Assembly: GCA_913056195.1 (NCBI GenBank)
Contig: CAJXMF010000004.1
Coordinates: forward strand, 1 to 64,000
Reading direction: 5' to 3'
Source: an uncultured Methylococcaceae bacterium
Lineage (GTDB): Bacteria; Pseudomonadota; Gammaproteobacteria; Methylococcales; Methylomonadaceae
Length of the DNA stretch: 64,000 nucleotides
In this document: positions 37,235-48,843 of the stretch, piece after piece
Layout of the letters: every line of letters starts with the position of its first letter
Position numbering within the stretch: the stretch's first letter is position 1
Notes under the pieces: model-generated
Told to the model about the DNA's origin: nothing
The model's input: only the letters and a program-made list of their open reading frames with translations
The model's database searches: none
Program-made: the position numbers and the translations under genes

Positions 37235-38581
37235 TCAAGCAGTGATTGCATTCCTGACATCTTCAGCCAGCTGATGAGCATATTTTACAACCTCATCGGC
37301 ATTGACACCTTCGACCATCACCCGAATCAGCGGTTCGGTTCCGGACGCGCGTAATAATACCCGTCCATTGTCGCCCAGTTTCTTTTCAACCGCAGCAACA
37401 GCCTTTTTAATGCTATCAAACTTATTGATATCGACTTTTTTGGCGACACGGACATTAACCAGCTCCATCGGATATTTTTGCATCCCGGATTTCAATTCTG
37501 CCAGGCTCTTTCCGCTCACTTGCATTTCAGACAATACTTGTAATGCCGCAACAATGCCGTCACCGGTTGTCGTTCTGTCCAGGCAAATAATATGCCCTGA
37601 ACCTTCGCCACCTAAAACACCGTTTTCCTTGAGTAACATTTCCATGACATAGCGGTCACCGACATTGGCGCGCATCAACGTTATCCCTTCAGCCTTTAAG
37701 GCATGCTCCATCCCCAGATTTGTCATCAACGTGCCGACAACAGGCCCTGTTAACTGTCCGGCTTTCAAGCGTGATTTCGCGATGATATAAATCAGCTCAT
37801 CGCCATCGACAACCTCACCCTGATGATCGACCATAATCAGACGGTCACCATCACCATCCAAGGCAATACCCAAATCCGCACGGTATTCCTTGACTTTTTC
37901 GACCAGCGCTTGCGTATTCGTCGCGCCACAATCTTCATTGATATTCAACCCATCCGGATTGACGCCAATGGAAACGACTTCGGCCCCAATTTCCCTGAAC
38001 ACATGCGGTGCAATATGATACGTCGCGCCATTGGCGCAATCGACCACGATACGCATGCCGCTAAAGTCGAGTTTTAAGGGTACGGTTGATTTACAAAACT
38101 CGATATAACGACCGGCCGCATCACTGACCCGTTGCACTTTACCTAATTGAGATGAGTCCACCGTGGTCATGTCTGAATCGATATAGCGTTCTATTTGATA
38201 TTCCAGTTCATCAGGCAGCTTGGTACCTTCGACCGAAAAAAACTTGATGCCGTTGTCAAAATAAGGATTATGCGAGGCGCTGATTACGATTCCGGCACGC
38301 GCCCGTAATGTCCGGGTCAAATACGCAATACCCGGGGTCGGCATGGGGCCAAGCATTTTTGCATCGACACCGGCGGCCGACAGCCCGGCTTCCAGTGCGG
38401 ATTCAAACATATAACCTGAAATACGGGTATCTTTGCCGACCAGAATAAAACCACGCCCTTCCTTGGCAAAGACCCGGCCGACTGCCCAACCCAGTTTCAA
38501 TACAAAATCGGCCGTGATTGGATAATCGCCAACCTTTCCTCGAATCCCATCGGTACCAAAATATTTTTTATTTGTGCTCAT
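37235..38581 (-). CDS. glmM: Phosphoglucosamine mutase
   Basis: A 448-residue enzyme that converts glucosamine-6-phosphate to glucosamine-1-phosphate for peptidoglycan and LPS. The phosphoserine is S103 in [27 protein letters not shown] is the metal loop, GGEGSGHII binds sugar, and [14 protein letters not shown] binds phosphate. In many gammaproteobacteria folP lies between ftsH and glmM; here that gene is absent and a terminator separates the two. Confidence 0.98.
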   Translation of the reverse strand: MSTNKKYFGTDGIRGKVGDYPITADFVLKLGWAVGRVFAKEGRGFILVGKDTRISGYMFESALEAGLSAAGVDAKMLGPMPTPGIAYLTRTLRARAGIVISASHNPYFDNGIKFFSVEGTKLPDELEYQIERYIDSDMTTVDSSQLGKVQRVSDAAGRYIEFCKSTVPLKLDFSGMRIVVDCANGATYHIAPHVFREIGAEVVSIGVNPDGLNINEDCGATNTQALVEKVKEYRADLGIALDGDGDRLIMVDHQGEVVDGDELIYIIAKSRLKAGQLTGPVVGTLMTNLGMEHALKAEGITLMRANVGDRYVMEMLLKENGVLGGEGSGHIICLDRTTTGDGIVAALQVLSEMQVSGKSLAELKSGMQKYPMELVNVRVAKKVDINKFDSIKKAVAAVEKKLGDNGRVLLRASGTEPLIRVMVEGVNADEVVKYAHQLAEDVRNAITA

Positions 38582-38615
38582 ATTTCTGTTTGCCGTTGCT
38601 ATGTATACTCAAAAA

Positions 38616-38639
38616 AAAAGAGGCGGTAAAGCCTCTTTT
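38616..38639 (-). terminator. Rho-independent terminator after ftsH
   Basis: The stem AAAAGAGGC (38616-38624) pairs perfectly with GCCTCTTTT (38631-38639) across a 6-base loop. On the minus strand the stem is followed by a run of T. It lies 13 bases past the ftsH stop and 35 bases before glmM, so glmM probably needs its own promoter. Confidence 0.85.
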
Positions 38640-38652
38640 AGTGTAGTCCGTT

Positions 38653-40563
38653 TTACGATTTCTGCCCGGCCGCATCACCTGACGGCGACTCTTTTTCATC
38701 TGACTTCGCACCCACACGACCACCTTTAGATGCCGAATCATCATCCCAGTCTTCCGGCTTTCTGATCGGGCGTCGGTTTATCGCATCATCAATCTGATCT
38801 TTATCGATCGTTTCATACTTAATCAACGCTTCCGCCATGGCATGCAGAATATCCACATTTTCCTTGAGGATTTTATCGGCGCGATCGTAATTGCGGTCAA
38901 TAATGGCGCGCACTTCTTCATCGATCAAATGCGCGGTATCTTCGGCCACGGTTTTATGCTGTGTCACCGAGCGCCCCAGAAAAACCTCGCCTTCTTCTTC
39001 ACTATACGTCAAAGGCCCGAGCCGTTGCGAAAGCCCCCATTTTGTCACCATATTACGGGCAATTTCAGTTGCACGCTCGATGTCATTTGATGCACCGGTA
39101 GACACTTCCTCCCAGCCAAAAATCAATTCTTCGGCAATACGACCGCCATACAGACTGGAAATCTTACTGTCGAGTTTGCGCTTGCTCATGCTATATTCAT
39201 CATGCTCGGGAAGAAACATCGTCACACCCAATGCACGCCCCCTCGGCATGATACTGACTTTATAGACCGGATCATGCTCCGGCACCATTTTTCCGACGAT
39301 GGCATGGCCGGCTTCATGATACGCCGTCATTTTCTTTTCTTTTTCAGTCATCACCATAGAGCGGCGCTCCGCCCCCATGATGAGCTTGTCTTTGGCCATT
39401 TCCAAATCCGCCATCGTCACCAGCTTTTTGCTCAGTCGCGCGGCCTGCAAGGCGGCCTCATTGACCAGGTTAGCCAGATCAGCTCCTGAAAACCCCGGCG
39501 TACCTTGAGCAATATATTTGACCTCCACATCATCGGCAGTCGGCACTTTACGCAAATGAACCTTCAGGATTTGTTCACGCCCTTTGACATCCGGCAAGCC
39601 AACGACCACCTGCCGGTCGAAACGTCCAGGACGCAATAAGGCTTTATCCAATACATCAGCGCGGTTGGTTGCGGCAATAACAATAATGCCTTCATTGCCT
39701 TCAAAACCATCCATTTCGACTAACAGCTGATTCAAGGTTTGTTCGCGCTCATCATTACCGCCCCCTAAACCGGCGCCCCGAGAACGCCCTACAGCATCGA
39801 TCTCATCGATAAAGATAATACAAGGGGCATGTTTTTTAGCTTCTTCAAATAAATCCCTGACCCGAGATGCACCGACGCCGACAAACATTTCCACAAAGTC
39901 AGAACCTGAAATGGTAAAAAACGGTACTTTTGCTTCACCGGCAATTGCACGTGCCAACAGGGTTTTACCCGTTCCTGGCGGCCCAACCATCAACGCACCT
40001 TTTGGCACCCGACCACCCAGCTTCTGATACTTGGCGGGGTCTTTCAAAAAATCCACCATCTCAGCCACTTCTTCTTTGGCCTCATCACAGCCGGCAACAT
40101 CATCAAAGGTCACTTTGTTTTGTTTCGGATCAATCATTCTGGCCTTGTTCTTGCCAAAACCCAACGCGCCACCTCGACCTCCGGCACCACCTTGCATTTG
40201 CCGCATAAAAAACACCCATACGGCAATCAACAGCAAGATTGGCCCAAACGAGATAAACATCTGCATGAGAAAAGAAGGCTCTTCCGGCGGTTTGGCCTTA
40301 ATATCCACACCATCGGCAATTAAATCATCCACCAGGTGAATATCATTCGGTGCATAACTTTTAAACAGTTGTCCGCTGCGCATTTTGCCGATGATTTTGT
40401 GATCCTCAATAACCACCTCCTGAACCTGACCGGCTTTGGCAGCATCCAGAAACTGGCTATAGGACAGGTTTTCCGCGGTCTGAAGCCCCCTGGGGCCAAA
40501 ATTGTTGAAAACAGACATCAATACGATGGCGATGATGACCCACAACACCAGATTTTTAAACAT
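38653..40563 (-). CDS. ftsH: ATP-dependent zinc metalloprotease FtsH
   Basis: 636 residues from the ATG at 40563 ([20 protein letters not shown]), the start that matches E. coli; a GTG six codons upstream is possible. Two N-terminal membrane helices flank a periplasmic domain. The AAA+ Walker A GPPGTGKT is at about 194-201, Walker B is IIFIDEIDA, and the zinc motif HEAGH is at 416-420. The C-terminal tail is charged and disordered. It degrades membrane proteins and, in E. coli, LpxC and sigma-32. It lies downstream of rlmE, as in E. coli. Confidence 0.98.
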   Translation of the reverse strand: MFKNLVLWVIIAIVLMSVFNNFGPRGLQTAENLSYSQFLDAAKAGQVQEVVIEDHKIIGKMRSGQLFKSYAPNDIHLVDDLIADGVDIKAKPPEEPSFLMQMFISFGPILLLIAVWVFFMRQMQGGAGGRGGALGFGKNKARMIDPKQNKVTFDDVAGCDEAKEEVAEMVDFLKDPAKYQKLGGRVPKGALMVGPPGTGKTLLARAIAGEAKVPFFTISGSDFVEMFVGVGASRVRDLFEEAKKHAPCIIFIDEIDAVGRSRGAGLGGGNDEREQTLNQLLVEMDGFEGNEGIIVIAATNRADVLDKALLRPGRFDRQVVVGLPDVKGREQILKVHLRKVPTADDVEVKYIAQGTPGFSGADLANLVNEAALQAARLSKKLVTMADLEMAKDKLIMGAERRSMVMTEKEKKMTAYHEAGHAIVGKMVPEHDPVYKVSIMPRGRALGVTMFLPEHDEYSMSKRKLDSKISSLYGGRIAEELIFGWEEVSTGASNDIERATEIARNMVTKWGLSQRLGPLTYSEEEGEVFLGRSVTQHKTVAEDTAHLIDEEVRAIIDRNYDRADKILKENVDILHAMAEALIKYETIDKDQIDDAINRRPIRKPEDWDDDSASKGGRVGAKSDEKESPSGDAAGQKS

Positions 40564-40676
40564 ATCGTTCAAATTACACACTCCAGACTGATTCGTCTCG
40601 AAAAATTAAGAATTAATTGTAACAAGGATTAACCTGAGGATTTACTGCAAAATATTGTGCAACCCATGAAACCACG

Positions 40677-41303
40677 CTAAGTCGGCCTTTTAAAACCCTT
40701 TGCCAGGATATAAACTTCATTACTCCTGGCTCGCGAGGCTTTGGGTTTTCGGATAACCACCGATGAAAAACTCGCCTTCACTTGCCGGTGATATTCATCG
40801 AAACCTGCTCCCTGAAACATCTTGATTAAAAATATCCCCTCCTGGCATAACAGGGTATTAGCCGCATCAAGCGCCAACTCGCCCAGATAAATGGCACGCG
40901 GCAAATCAACCGCCTTGTTGCCACTCAGATTCGGTGCCATATCGGATAATAAAAGATGCACCGGAGCGCCGGCCAAAACCGTGTACAGCTGTTCCAACAC
41001 CTCATCCTCCCGAAAATCGCCCTGAATAAAATCGACACCGGTAATCGGCTCGATAGGCAACAAATCCAGGCCGATGACTTTATTTTTTTTACTGACTATT
41101 TTTCTGACGTATTCAGTCCAGCCACCGGGCGCTGCACCGAGATCGACAACATTCATATCAGGTCGAATAATCTTGTCTTTGTCCTGAATTTCCATCAGTT
41201 TAAAAACTGCTCGGGAGCGCAAGCCCATCGCCTGGGCTTTTTTGACATATTCATCCTGAAAATGCTCTTGCATCCATTGATTACTGCTTTTACTTCTCGC
41301 CAT
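40677..41303 (-). CDS. rlmE: 23S rRNA 2'-O-methyltransferase RlmE
   Basis: A 208-residue methyltransferase that modifies U2552 of 23S rRNA using SAM. MNVVDLGAAPGGWTEYV is the SAM-binding motif I, and LLLSDMAPNLSGNKAVD and GIFLIKMFQGAGFDEY are the conserved catalytic segments (K-D-K-E tetrad). It precedes ftsH on the same strand with a 113-base gap, and is divergent from yhbY, the standard arrangement in the group. Confidence 0.97.
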   Translation of the reverse strand: MARSKSSNQWMQEHFQDEYVKKAQAMGLRSRAVFKLMEIQDKDKIIRPDMNVVDLGAAPGGWTEYVRKIVSKKNKVIGLDLLPIEPITGVDFIQGDFREDEVLEQLYTVLAGAPVHLLLSDMAPNLSGNKAVDLPRAIYLGELALDAANTLLCQEGIFLIKMFQGAGFDEYHRQVKASFSSVVIRKPKASRARSNEVYILAKGFKRPT

Positions 41304-41386
41304 ATTGTTGGGTAGTGTAGAATTAGGTCTTCTTATACGCTATGCCATTCTGCATAGGAAACGTACCTAACGACTAAAGGTTAACT

Positions 41387-41653
41387 GTGAACGCTGCTGA
41401 AAAAAAGAAACTAAAATCTCAGGCCCATGCCTTAAAACCCGTTGTCACAATTGGTCAATTGGGATTAACGGAAGCGGTTATCAAAGAAACAGATATCGCA
41501 CTCAACGCCCATGAGCTGATTAAGATTAAAATCCGAGCCAACAAGGAACAACGCCTTGAAATTCAACATCAGCTTTGCCAGGAAACACATGCAGAGCCTG
41601 TTCAGATGATCGGACAAATTGCTGTTATTTATAGAAAAAACCTGGATAAATAA
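41387..41653 (+). CDS. yhbY: CRM-domain RNA-binding protein YhbY
   Basis: An 88-residue CRM-domain protein associated with pre-50S ribosomal particles. KKLKSQAHALKPVVTIGQLGLTEAVIKE with the GxxG-like loop and HELIKIKIRANKEQR are the family core. The start is GTG at 41387 with AAAGG six bases upstream. It is divergent from rlmE and converges on greA across a shared hairpin. Confidence 0.93.
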   Translation: MNAAEKKKLKSQAHALKPVVTIGQLGLTEAVIKETDIALNAHELIKIKIRANKEQRLEIQHQLCQETHAEPVQMIGQIAVIYRKNLDK

Positions 41654-41661
41654 AACAACGT

Positions 41662-41694
41662 CGGTTAAGCCACAGTAAAACCAGCGGCTTAACC
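41662..41694. terminator. Hairpin between yhbY and greA
   Basis: CGGTTAAGCC (41662-41671) pairs perfectly with GGCTTAACCG (41685-41694). It lies between two converging genes, 9 bases from the yhbY stop and 17 from greA's. Minus-strand read-out is followed by a T-rich stretch, so it fits greA best; the plus-strand tail is weak. Confidence 0.65.
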
Positions 41695-41710
41695 GTAAGC
41701 CCCCAATCGT

Positions 41711-42187
41711 CTAAATATATTCTATTTTGATAATTTCGTATTCTTTCTCACCACCCGGGGCCTTAACCGTCACCACATCTTCAACTTCCTTGCCAATCAA
41801 CGCCCTGGCAATCGGTGAGCCGATCGAAATACGCCCAGCCTTGATATCGGCTTCATCTTCACCCACGATTTGATAAGTCACCGTTTTTTCGTCATCTATA
41901 TCTTCAATCGTTACCGTTGAGCCAAAAACAACCTTGCCTTTGGCATCCATTTGCGTCACATCGATAATTGTGGCATTGGCCAACTTGCCTTCTATTTCGG
42001 CAATACGGCCTTCCGCAAAACTCTGTTGTTCCCGTGCGGCATGGTATTCGGCGTTTTCTTTCAAATCACCGTGTTCCCGCGCTTCGGCTATCGCCGCAAT
42101 AATGCGCGGACGAATGACTGTTTTTAGTTCTTCCAGTTCTTCACGCAATTTATTTGCGCCCGTAACCGTTAAAGGAAATTTTTGCAT
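41711..42187 (-). CDS. greA: Transcription elongation factor GreA
   Basis: 158 residues from the ATG at 42187 ([18 protein letters not shown]), the usual length; the frame extends four codons further to another ATG that families do not share. It has an N-terminal coiled coil whose tip reaches the RNA polymerase active site, and a C-terminal FKBP-like domain ([20 protein letters not shown]). It rescues backtracked polymerase by stimulating RNA cleavage. It is the last gene of the carA-carB-greA run. Confidence 0.97.
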   Translation of the reverse strand: MQKFPLTVTGANKLREELEELKTVIRPRIIAAIAEAREHGDLKENAEYHAAREQQSFAEGRIAEIEGKLANATIIDVTQMDAKGKVVFGSTVTIEDIDDEKTVTYQIVGEDEADIKAGRISIGSPIARALIGKEVEDVVTVKAPGGEKEYEIIKIEYI

Positions 42188-42277
42188 AAACCACTCCATC
42201 TCATAGCCACCGCCATCCTGTTGATGCGGTGTTTTAAAAACTTTACAAAGGTCTTGTCAAAAACAAAACCGCTTTCA

Positions 42278-45200
42278 TTACACGTTTTCGTGCAGATCTT
42301 TCAATTGATTGACACTGCCCGCATCGAGTTCACCCAGCGCAAAGCATGCCGCCTTAGCACCTGCCATGGTGGTGTAATAGGTTACTCGGTGCTGCAAGGC
42401 TTCACGCCGCATGGTGAACGAGTCGGCGATTGATTTCAGGCCTTCGGTGGTATTGATAATCAACTGAATCTGATCATTCTTGATCATGTCGACCGTATTC
42501 GGTCGCCCTTCGTTCACTTTAAACACCACTTCACAATCAATACCGGCATCCTGCAACACTTTCGCCGTCCCTTTAGTCGCCACAATCTGATAATTTTTAT
42601 CGATCAACATGTGGGCAATTTCAGCCGCTTTGGGTTTGTCGCGCTCACGAATACTCATCAGCACCTTACCACTGTGGCTTAAATCCACGCCTGCGGCGCG
42701 CTGCGATTTCGCGAATGCCTCACCAAAGGTTTCGCCAACGCCCATGACTTCGCCGGTCGATTTCATTTCCGGCCCTAACAAGGGGTCTACGCCTGGAAAT
42801 TTAACGAACGGAAATACCGCTTCTTTGACCGAATAATACTCAGGGATTCTTTCTTCGGTAACGCCCTGTTGTTTAAGGGTTGTTCCCGCCATGACCCGGG
42901 CGGCAATCTTGGCCAGTGGATAACCGGTCGCCTTGGACACAAACGGTGCGGTTCGAGATGCGCGGGGATTGACTTCCAAAACGTAAACCGTTTCGCCCTG
43001 AATCGCAAACTGCGTATTCATCAAACCACGCACACCCAAAGCTTCGGCCATGCGTGCCACCTGTTCTCGCAACTGCATTTGCAAATGCTCGGCTAAATCA
43101 TAAGGCGGAATCGAACAGGCTGAATCACCCGAATGCACCCCGGCCTGCTCGATATGCTCCATCAAGCCGCCGATCAGCACCGTTTCGCCATCATAAATAG
43201 CATCGACATCCATTTCCACCGCATCATCGAGAAAACGATCCAGCAACACCGGCGAATCGTTGGATACGCTAACGGCCTCTTTCATATAACGCTGCAAACC
43301 GTCTTCATCGGTCACGATTTCCATGGCGCGACCGCCCAACACATATGAAGGCCGCACCACCAACGGATATCCCAGTTCCTTGGCGGCATTGAGCGCCTGC
43401 TCGACCGAACGGGCCGTCGCATTCGGTGGCTGTTTAAGTCCTAATCGTTCCAGCAATTTCTGGAAACGTTCGCGATCTTCGGCCAAATCAATAGAATCCG
43501 GCGAGGTGCCAATAATCGGCGCGCCCAACGCCTCCAAAGCGCGGGCCAATTTCAATGGCGTCTGGCCGCCATATTGCACAATCACCCCTTTAGGTTTTTC
43601 CAGAGCGATAATCTCCAGCACATCTTCCAGCGTCAAGGGCTCAAAATACAATCGGTCTGAGGTATCAAAATCGGTCGATACTGTTTCCGGGTTGCAATTG
43701 ATCATGATGGTTTCATAACCGTCTTCGCGTAAGGCCAATGCAGCATGAACACAGCAATAATCAAATTCAATCCCCTGACCGATGCGGTTTGGACCACCGC
43801 CGAGAATAATAATCTTATCCCGATCGGTTGGCCGTGCTTCGCATTCCATCTCGTAGGTGGAATACAAATAGGCGGTATCCGAGGCAAATTCGGCCGCACA
43901 GGAATCAATCCGCTTATACACCGGCCGAATATTTTGCTTGTGTCGCGCATTACGTATTTCAGACTCTTTAGTATCGAGCAATTTGGCCAACCGGGCATCG
44001 GAAAAGCCTTTACGCTTCAAGCGTAACAAGGTTTCCGCCGACACGGTTGCCAGCGTTTTGGTCGCCAGAGTTTTTTCAGTGTCAACCAGATCCTGAATCT
44101 GCGCCAAAAACCAAGGGTCAATCTTGCTGGCTTCGTGAATATCTTCAAAGGACAAACCGCCACGAAATGCATCTGCGACATACCAAAGCCGATGCGGCCC
44201 AGGATGACGCAGCTCACTCAATATGGTGTCCTGAGCATTATCCGCCGCCAGATCAATCCATTCATCCAGGCCATCGACACCCACCTCAAGTCCGCGCAAA
44301 GCCTTTTGCAGGGATTCCTGAAACGTGCGCCCGATTGCCATAACCTCGCCAACCGATTTCATTTGGGTGGTCAAGCGGTCATCGGCCTGCGAAAATTTTT
44401 CAAAGGTAAAACGCGGCACCTTGGTGACGACATAATCAATTGTCGGCTCAAAGGACGCCGGTGTCGCCCCGCCGGTAATTTCGTTTTTCAATTCATCCAG
44501 GGTGTAACCAACCGCCAGTTTGGCCGCCACCTTGGCGATAGGAAAACCTGTCGCCTTCGATGCCAGCGCTGAAGAGCGCGATACCCGGGGATTCATTTCG
44601 ATCACGACCAGACGGCCATTATCCGGGTTGATGGCAACCTGCACATTAGAGCCACCCGTATCGACGCCAATTTCACGCAATACCGCCAGCGAAACATTCC
44701 TGAGAATCTGATACTCCTTGTCCGTCAACGTTTGTGCCGGGGCTACCGTGATCGAATCACCAGTATGCACGCCCATCGGATCAAGATTTTCGATTGAACA
44801 GACGATGATGCAATTATCTTTGGAATCGCGCACCACCTCCATTTCGTATTCCTTCCAACCGAGTACCGATTCTTCAATCAGTAATTCCCTGGTCGGCGAC
44901 AATTCCAGGCCACGCTCGCAAATTTCGATAAACTCTTCTTTGTTGTAAGCGATACCACCGCCGCTACCACCCATGGTAAATGACGGCCGGATAATAGTTG
45001 GATAGCCGACCTTGGCCTGTGCGGCAAAAGCCTCTTCCATATTATGTGCCGTTTCCGAACGCGGCACGTCAAAGCCGATACGGCGCATGGCCTGATTGAA
45101 CAAATCCCGGTCTTCAGCTTTATGAATGGCTTCTTTGGTCGCGCCGATCATTTCAACCTGATACTTCTCCAGCACACCGTGTGCATCCAGATCCAAAGCA

Positions 45201-45493
45201 CAATTCAAAGCAATCTGTCCGCCCATGGTCGGTAAAATGGCATCGGGCCGTTCTTTGGCGATGATTTTTTCGACCGTCTGCCAATCAATCGGCTCAATAT
45301 AGATAGCATCGGCCATATCCGGATCCGTCATAATCGTCGCTGGATTGGAGTTAACCAGAATGACGCGATAGCCTTCTTCACGTAATGCTTTACAGGCTTG
45401 TGTGCCTGAATAGTCAAACTCACAGGCCTGACCAATCACAATAGGGCCCGCGCCCAGCAATAAAATGGATTTTATATCGGTTCTTTTTGGCAT
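42278..45493 (-). CDS. carB: Carbamoyl phosphate synthase large subunit
   Basis: A 1071-residue enzyme with two homologous ATP-grasp halves. The first ([30 protein letters not shown]) makes carboxyphosphate. The second, which starts near 560 with [20 protein letters not shown], phosphorylates carbamate, and the C-terminal MGS-like domain (from about 935) binds effectors. The length matches E. coli (1073). Its product feeds arginine and pyrimidines, and could feed the NodU-type carbamoyltransferase at 14 kb. It follows carA by 16 bases. Confidence 0.98.
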   Translation of the reverse strand: MPKRTDIKSILLLGAGPIVIGQACEFDYSGTQACKALREEGYRVILVNSNPATIMTDPDMADAIYIEPIDWQTVEKIIAKERPDAILPTMGGQIALNCALDLDAHGVLEKYQVEMIGATKEAIHKAEDRDLFNQAMRRIGFDVPRSETAHNMEEAFAAQAKVGYPTIIRPSFTMGGSGGGIAYNKEEFIEICERGLELSPTRELLIEESVLGWKEYEMEVVRDSKDNCIIVCSIENLDPMGVHTGDSITVAPAQTLTDKEYQILRNVSLAVLREIGVDTGGSNVQVAINPDNGRLVVIEMNPRVSRSSALASKATGFPIAKVAAKLAVGYTLDELKNEITGGATPASFEPTIDYVVTKVPRFTFEKFSQADDRLTTQMKSVGEVMAIGRTFQESLQKALRGLEVGVDGLDEWIDLAADNAQDTILSELRHPGPHRLWYVADAFRGGLSFEDIHEASKIDPWFLAQIQDLVDTEKTLATKTLATVSAETLLRLKRKGFSDARLAKLLDTKESEIRNARHKQNIRPVYKRIDSCAAEFASDTAYLYSTYEMECEARPTDRDKIIILGGGPNRIGQGIEFDYCCVHAALALREDGYETIMINCNPETVSTDFDTSDRLYFEPLTLEDVLEIIALEKPKGVIVQYGGQTPLKLARALEALGAPIIGTSPDSIDLAEDRERFQKLLERLGLKQPPNATARSVEQALNAAKELGYPLVVRPSYVLGGRAMEIVTDEDGLQRYMKEAVSVSNDSPVLLDRFLDDAVEMDVDAIYDGETVLIGGLMEHIEQAGVHSGDSACSIPPYDLAEHLQMQLREQVARMAEALGVRGLMNTQFAIQGETVYVLEVNPRASRTAPFVSKATGYPLAKIAARVMAGTTLKQQGVTEERIPEYYSVKEAVFPFVKFPGVDPLLGPEMKSTGEVMGVGETFGEAFAKSQRAAGVDLSHSGKVLMSIRERDKPKAAEIAHMLIDKNYQIVATKGTAKVLQDAGIDCEVVFKVNEGRPNTVDMIKNDQIQLIINTTEGLKSIADSFTMRREALQHRVTYYTTMAGAKAACFALGELDAGSVNQLKDLHENV

Positions 45494-45509
45494 GTTCTTC
45501 CGCTTGGCG

Positions 45510-46640
45510 TTAGGAGTGGGTACGGTTCATCATGGCAACGAAGTCGTCAAACAAAAATTCGACATCGTGCGGTCCGGGGCTGGCTTCAGGATGCCCCTGA
45601 AAACCCATAGCTGGGCAATCGCTGCGCTCGATTCCTTGCAGACTGCCATCGAACAAGGAATGAAAGGTCGCTTTGAGCTCAGCCGGCAGACTGTTTTCAT
45701 CCACCGCAAAACCGTGATTTTGACTGCTGATCATGACACGACCGGTGGATTTTTGCTGCACAGGATGGTTGGCGCCGTGATGGCCGAATTTCATTTTTAC
45801 CGTCTTTGCACCACTTGCCAACGCTAAAAGCTGATGTCCCAGGCAAATACCAAAAACCGGCAGTTTTTCGGCCAAAATGGTTTTAATCGCCTCTATCGCA
45901 TACGTACATGGTTCAGGGTCGCCGGGGCCATTGGACAAAAACACGCCATCGGGCTGCATGGCCAAAACATCTTCTGCCGGTGTCGTTGCCGGAACGACGG
46001 TGACTTTACAACCACGATTCACCAGCAAACGTAAAATATTGCGTTTGACGCCAAAGTCATAGGCGACAACATGCTTGTCAAATTGCTCAACCTGCCGATG
46101 CCCTTCACCCAGCCGCCATATATCTTGTTGCCAGACATAAGGTGCCTGGGTCGTAACCTCTTTGGCCAAATCCATCCCTTTCAACCCTGGGAATTTGTCG
46201 ATGGCGCGTAACGCTGTATTTTCATCGACGTCATCACCCGCCATGACACAGCCACGTTGTGCGCCTTTATCGCGCAACAGGCGCGTCAGTTGTCGGGTGT
46301 CGATATCCGCAATCGCCACCACATTATGTTGCTTTAAATAGTCCGGCAGGCTTTGCTGACTGCGCCAGTTGCTGGCGATAACCGGTAAATCCCGAATCAC
46401 CAGACCACTGGCATACACAGCATCGGATTCATCATCTTCCGGATTGGTGCCGACATTTCCTATATGGGGATACGTCAGGGTGACAATTTGACGTGCATAA
46501 GACGGGTCACTCAGGATTTCCTGATAGCCTGTCAGCGATGTGTTAAAAACCACTTCCCCAACCGCACAGCCATCTGCGCCAATCGAGGCTCCATGAAAAA
46601 CCGTTCCATCTTCCAATACCAGCAATGCGGGCTTACTCAA
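45510..46640 (-). CDS. carA: Carbamoyl phosphate synthase small subunit
   Basis: A 376-residue glutaminase subunit. The N-terminal CPSase domain begins [20 protein letters not shown]. The class I glutamine amidotransferase domain has the catalytic Cys in [13 protein letters not shown], with [10 protein letters not shown] and a final [14 protein letters not shown] holding the His-Glu pair. It delivers ammonia to CarB. The gap to mch upstream is 121 bases, so carAB may share a transcript with, or be separate from, the C1 operon. Confidence 0.98.
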   Translation of the reverse strand: MSKPALLVLEDGTVFHGASIGADGCAVGEVVFNTSLTGYQEILSDPSYARQIVTLTYPHIGNVGTNPEDDESDAVYASGLVIRDLPVIASNWRSQQSLPDYLKQHNVVAIADIDTRQLTRLLRDKGAQRGCVMAGDDVDENTALRAIDKFPGLKGMDLAKEVTTQAPYVWQQDIWRLGEGHRQVEQFDKHVVAYDFGVKRNILRLLVNRGCKVTVVPATTPAEDVLAMQPDGVFLSNGPGDPEPCTYAIEAIKTILAEKLPVFGICLGHQLLALASGAKTVKMKFGHHGANHPVQQKSTGRVMISSQNHGFAVDENSLPAELKATFHSLFDGSLQGIERSDCPAMGFQGHPEASPGPHDVEFLFDDFVAMMNRTHS

Positions 46641-46761
46641 GATCAGTCACCTTAAAATGTGCAAAACGGGACAAGCCGATACGACTTACCCCGCTCAAAC
46701 TATAAAAAACCGAAGCCGCTTTAACAACGGCTAAATCTTTTTAATTTTACGTAATTTGCGC

Positions 46762-47745
46762 CTAGCTGGCAAACGACAACTCCAGCAATTCATTATTTAA
46801 CATACCGGCGCGGTAACTATGACCTGATTCGATATTGCTCACAATGACACTGCCCGGGCTGAACAACATGCCATCGATTTTAAAGAAGTCATAATTATTG
46901 TCTTTAAACACCTGAGCAAAGGGCTTGCCATAATCACGCGAAGTACAGCTCGGCAGCTCTTTAGCCAGCTTTTCAGTCGCGTCATCGTCGCCTTTAACAA
47001 AGATATGCACCTGGCCTGCAAACAAAATAGCATCGTTTGTACGCCCCATCGCTTTAACAAAATCGGGATGCGGCGGACAAACAGGTGCGCTGCCACTGCC
47101 ATCAACAATATTTTCCAGTGGAAAATGCAATTCATGCGCCTTGTGCATAGCGACTTCCAGCACACGCCCGACCACTTGCACGCAGCCCGCAATGCTACTG
47201 GTTGGCGTTATGATAATGGTCAACTTATCCGCTGTAATGCCACAGGCTGTCGCTACTTTTTCGACAATTTCAAGCGGCGGAACAGCGTCATTTTCAATAA
47301 CCAGCGTCGCCTGCTCGGCGCTGTCGCGATAATTTAATTCAGCGTATAACTCTTCCACGGGCACGGTCTCGCCGTCTTTCTGTTTGGTCGCCATCGCCCG
47401 CGCCGGCCCTGATCCCAATGCATAATATTTTTCATGCGCCAGACTCCAGCCGGCATATTGGCTGCCGAGACACGACAAAACCGGATTACTGGTATGCACA
47501 TTGACGCTTAACGGCCATTTATCGGTATAAGCCGAATGCAGCAGATTAACCGTTCCCAGTCCGCCCATACAAATTTCCGTGATAATACGACCGGCCTCCA
47601 ATCCACCAGGCACGGTGATGCCGGCATCAATAATCGTGCAACCATTTTCCAGCCGACTGACTTTAACCCTTAAACGGTCGGCATCGTCAATCAGTTCCTG
47701 TACCAGCGGTTGAGTCAGTTGGTTTACACTCGCTTTAAATTGCAT
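46762..47745 (-). CDS. mch: Methenyltetrahydromethanopterin cyclohydrolase
   Basis: A 327-residue enzyme of the tetrahydromethanopterin-linked formaldehyde oxidation pathway: it hydrolyses methenyl-H4MPT to N5-formyl-H4MPT in the cytoplasm. [30 protein letters not shown] near the N-terminus, [21 protein letters not shown], and [31 protein letters not shown] are diagnostic. It is full length. It is the third gene of a tight operon with an ATP-grasp gene and beta-RFAP synthase, both in the same pathway. This gene is the strongest sign of a C1-oxidising host. Confidence 0.96.
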   Translation of the reverse strand: MQFKASVNQLTQPLVQELIDDADRLRVKVSRLENGCTIIDAGITVPGGLEAGRIITEICMGGLGTVNLLHSAYTDKWPLSVNVHTSNPVLSCLGSQYAGWSLAHEKYYALGSGPARAMATKQKDGETVPVEELYAELNYRDSAEQATLVIENDAVPPLEIVEKVATACGITADKLTIIITPTSSIAGCVQVVGRVLEVAMHKAHELHFPLENIVDGSGSAPVCPPHPDFVKAMGRTNDAILFAGQVHIFVKGDDDATEKLAKELPSCTSRDYGKPFAQVFKDNNYDFFKIDGMLFSPGSVIVSNIESGHSYRAGMLNNELLELSFAS

Positions 47746-47748
47746 GTT

Positions 47749-48843
47749 TTAACACCTGTCTGTCATGTGGTCGATAAGCTGGCGTTCCTTGACGGCCAGC
47801 TGCTGTTTTATGGTTTTGGTATTATCGTTTGGCACAACCAGGCTGAACAGCGGTTCACCAGGCTGAATCAAGCTACCGGCTGGCGGCCTGTCTTTGACCT
47901 CGTCCGGCCAGCTCAGATTATGCCGCCCCCGCCGCAAACATTCTGCATAAACGATTTTATACGCACCAAACAGCCGCTTATTGTAGCTTATTTGCGGCTT
48001 TTTCGCTAAACAAGCCGCAATATGCGCGGCAACGATTTTTTCGTCATAGAGTTGCACGCTGGCCGATAACCGCGCATTGATTTCCAATATCCATAGCGTA
48101 TTGTTGGCATAGATAAAATCCAGACTATTCAGCCCCCGCAGATCATAAATCTGCGTCAGCTTCGTCAGCCAGGCCAACACCTGTCGGGTTAATGCGACTG
48201 AAAACGCCGGCTCTGCCACCACGCCGGCAAACAAAAACGGATGCACATGGTTCACCGAACTCACCCATTGCCGATGAAAGCCAATAATCTCGACGTGATT
48301 CAACCCGGCTAAAAACAAAACCGACATCGCACGCCCCGACACATAACGCTGCCAATAGCCCGGATAGCCCGATGGCGGCGACACGGCATGCCGAATCCCC
48401 ACGCCCCCTTCGCCGGCATAAGGTTTAAACAACCAGCCATCCATAGTTGCGGGCGTCTCAAAGCGTACCTCAGGATGCGGAACATCAAGCGACTTTAATA
48501 CCTTAAAAAACTGTGCTTTATCTTGCAAAGACCGAAAAACGTTTGCCGTATTGCCCAGGATAACAGACTGTTGCTGCAAAAAATGCAATGTTTCGACTTC
48601 GTCCTCAAAGCCTGAGCCATAGATAACCGCATCAATAGAATAGCGTCTTGCCAACTGCCAAAAAGCAGGCTGGACAGCTTCAAGTGCTAAAGAATCAACC
48701 CGTTGCCAATCCCATGCGGCGGCCAGCATATCCAGATCGGCATAGCAATTGATGACCAATACCCGGTAACCCAATGCATTCAGCTTCTGCGCCAGCATGC
48801 GCCCCGAGCGGGCCACAACCAGTACGACCCTCAAGACACCCAC
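47749..48843 (-). CDS. ATP-grasp protein of the H4MPT operon
   Basis: A 364-residue protein with an ATP-grasp core. FRSLQDKAQFFKVLKSLDVPHP opens the domain, GWLFKPYAGEGGVGIRHA is the phosphate-binding loop region, and NSLDFIYANNTLWILEINARLSAS carries the Glu-x-Asn metal ligands. Homologues accompany mch and beta-RFAP synthase in methylotrophs, where such genes are needed for tetrahydromethanopterin synthesis. It may attach an amino acid or other carboxylate to a cofactor intermediate (inference). The start is GTG at 48843, inside the end of the beta-RFAP synthase gene (13-base overlap), and its stop lies 3 bases before mch. Confidence 0.85.
   Translation of the reverse strand: MGVLRVVLVVARSGRMLAQKLNALGYRVLVINCYADLDMLAAAWDWQRVDSLALEAVQPAFWQLARRYSIDAVIYGSGFEDEVETLHFLQQQSVILGNTANVFRSLQDKAQFFKVLKSLDVPHPEVRFETPATMDGWLFKPYAGEGGVGIRHAVSPPSGYPGYWQRYVSGRAMSVLFLAGLNHVEIIGFHRQWVSSVNHVHPFLFAGVVAEPAFSVALTRQVLAWLTKLTQIYDLRGLNSLDFIYANNTLWILEINARLSASVQLYDEKIVAAHIAACLAKKPQISYNKRLFGAYKIVYAECLRRGRHNLSWPDEVKDRPPAGSLIQPGEPLFSLVVPNDNTKTIKQQLAVKERQLIDHMTDRC

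Noticed and set aside
40564..41386. Sigma-32 promoter before rlmE or ftsH, as in E. coli
   Set aside because: No CTTGAAA/CCCCAT pair found in the spacers 40564-40676 or 41304-41386.
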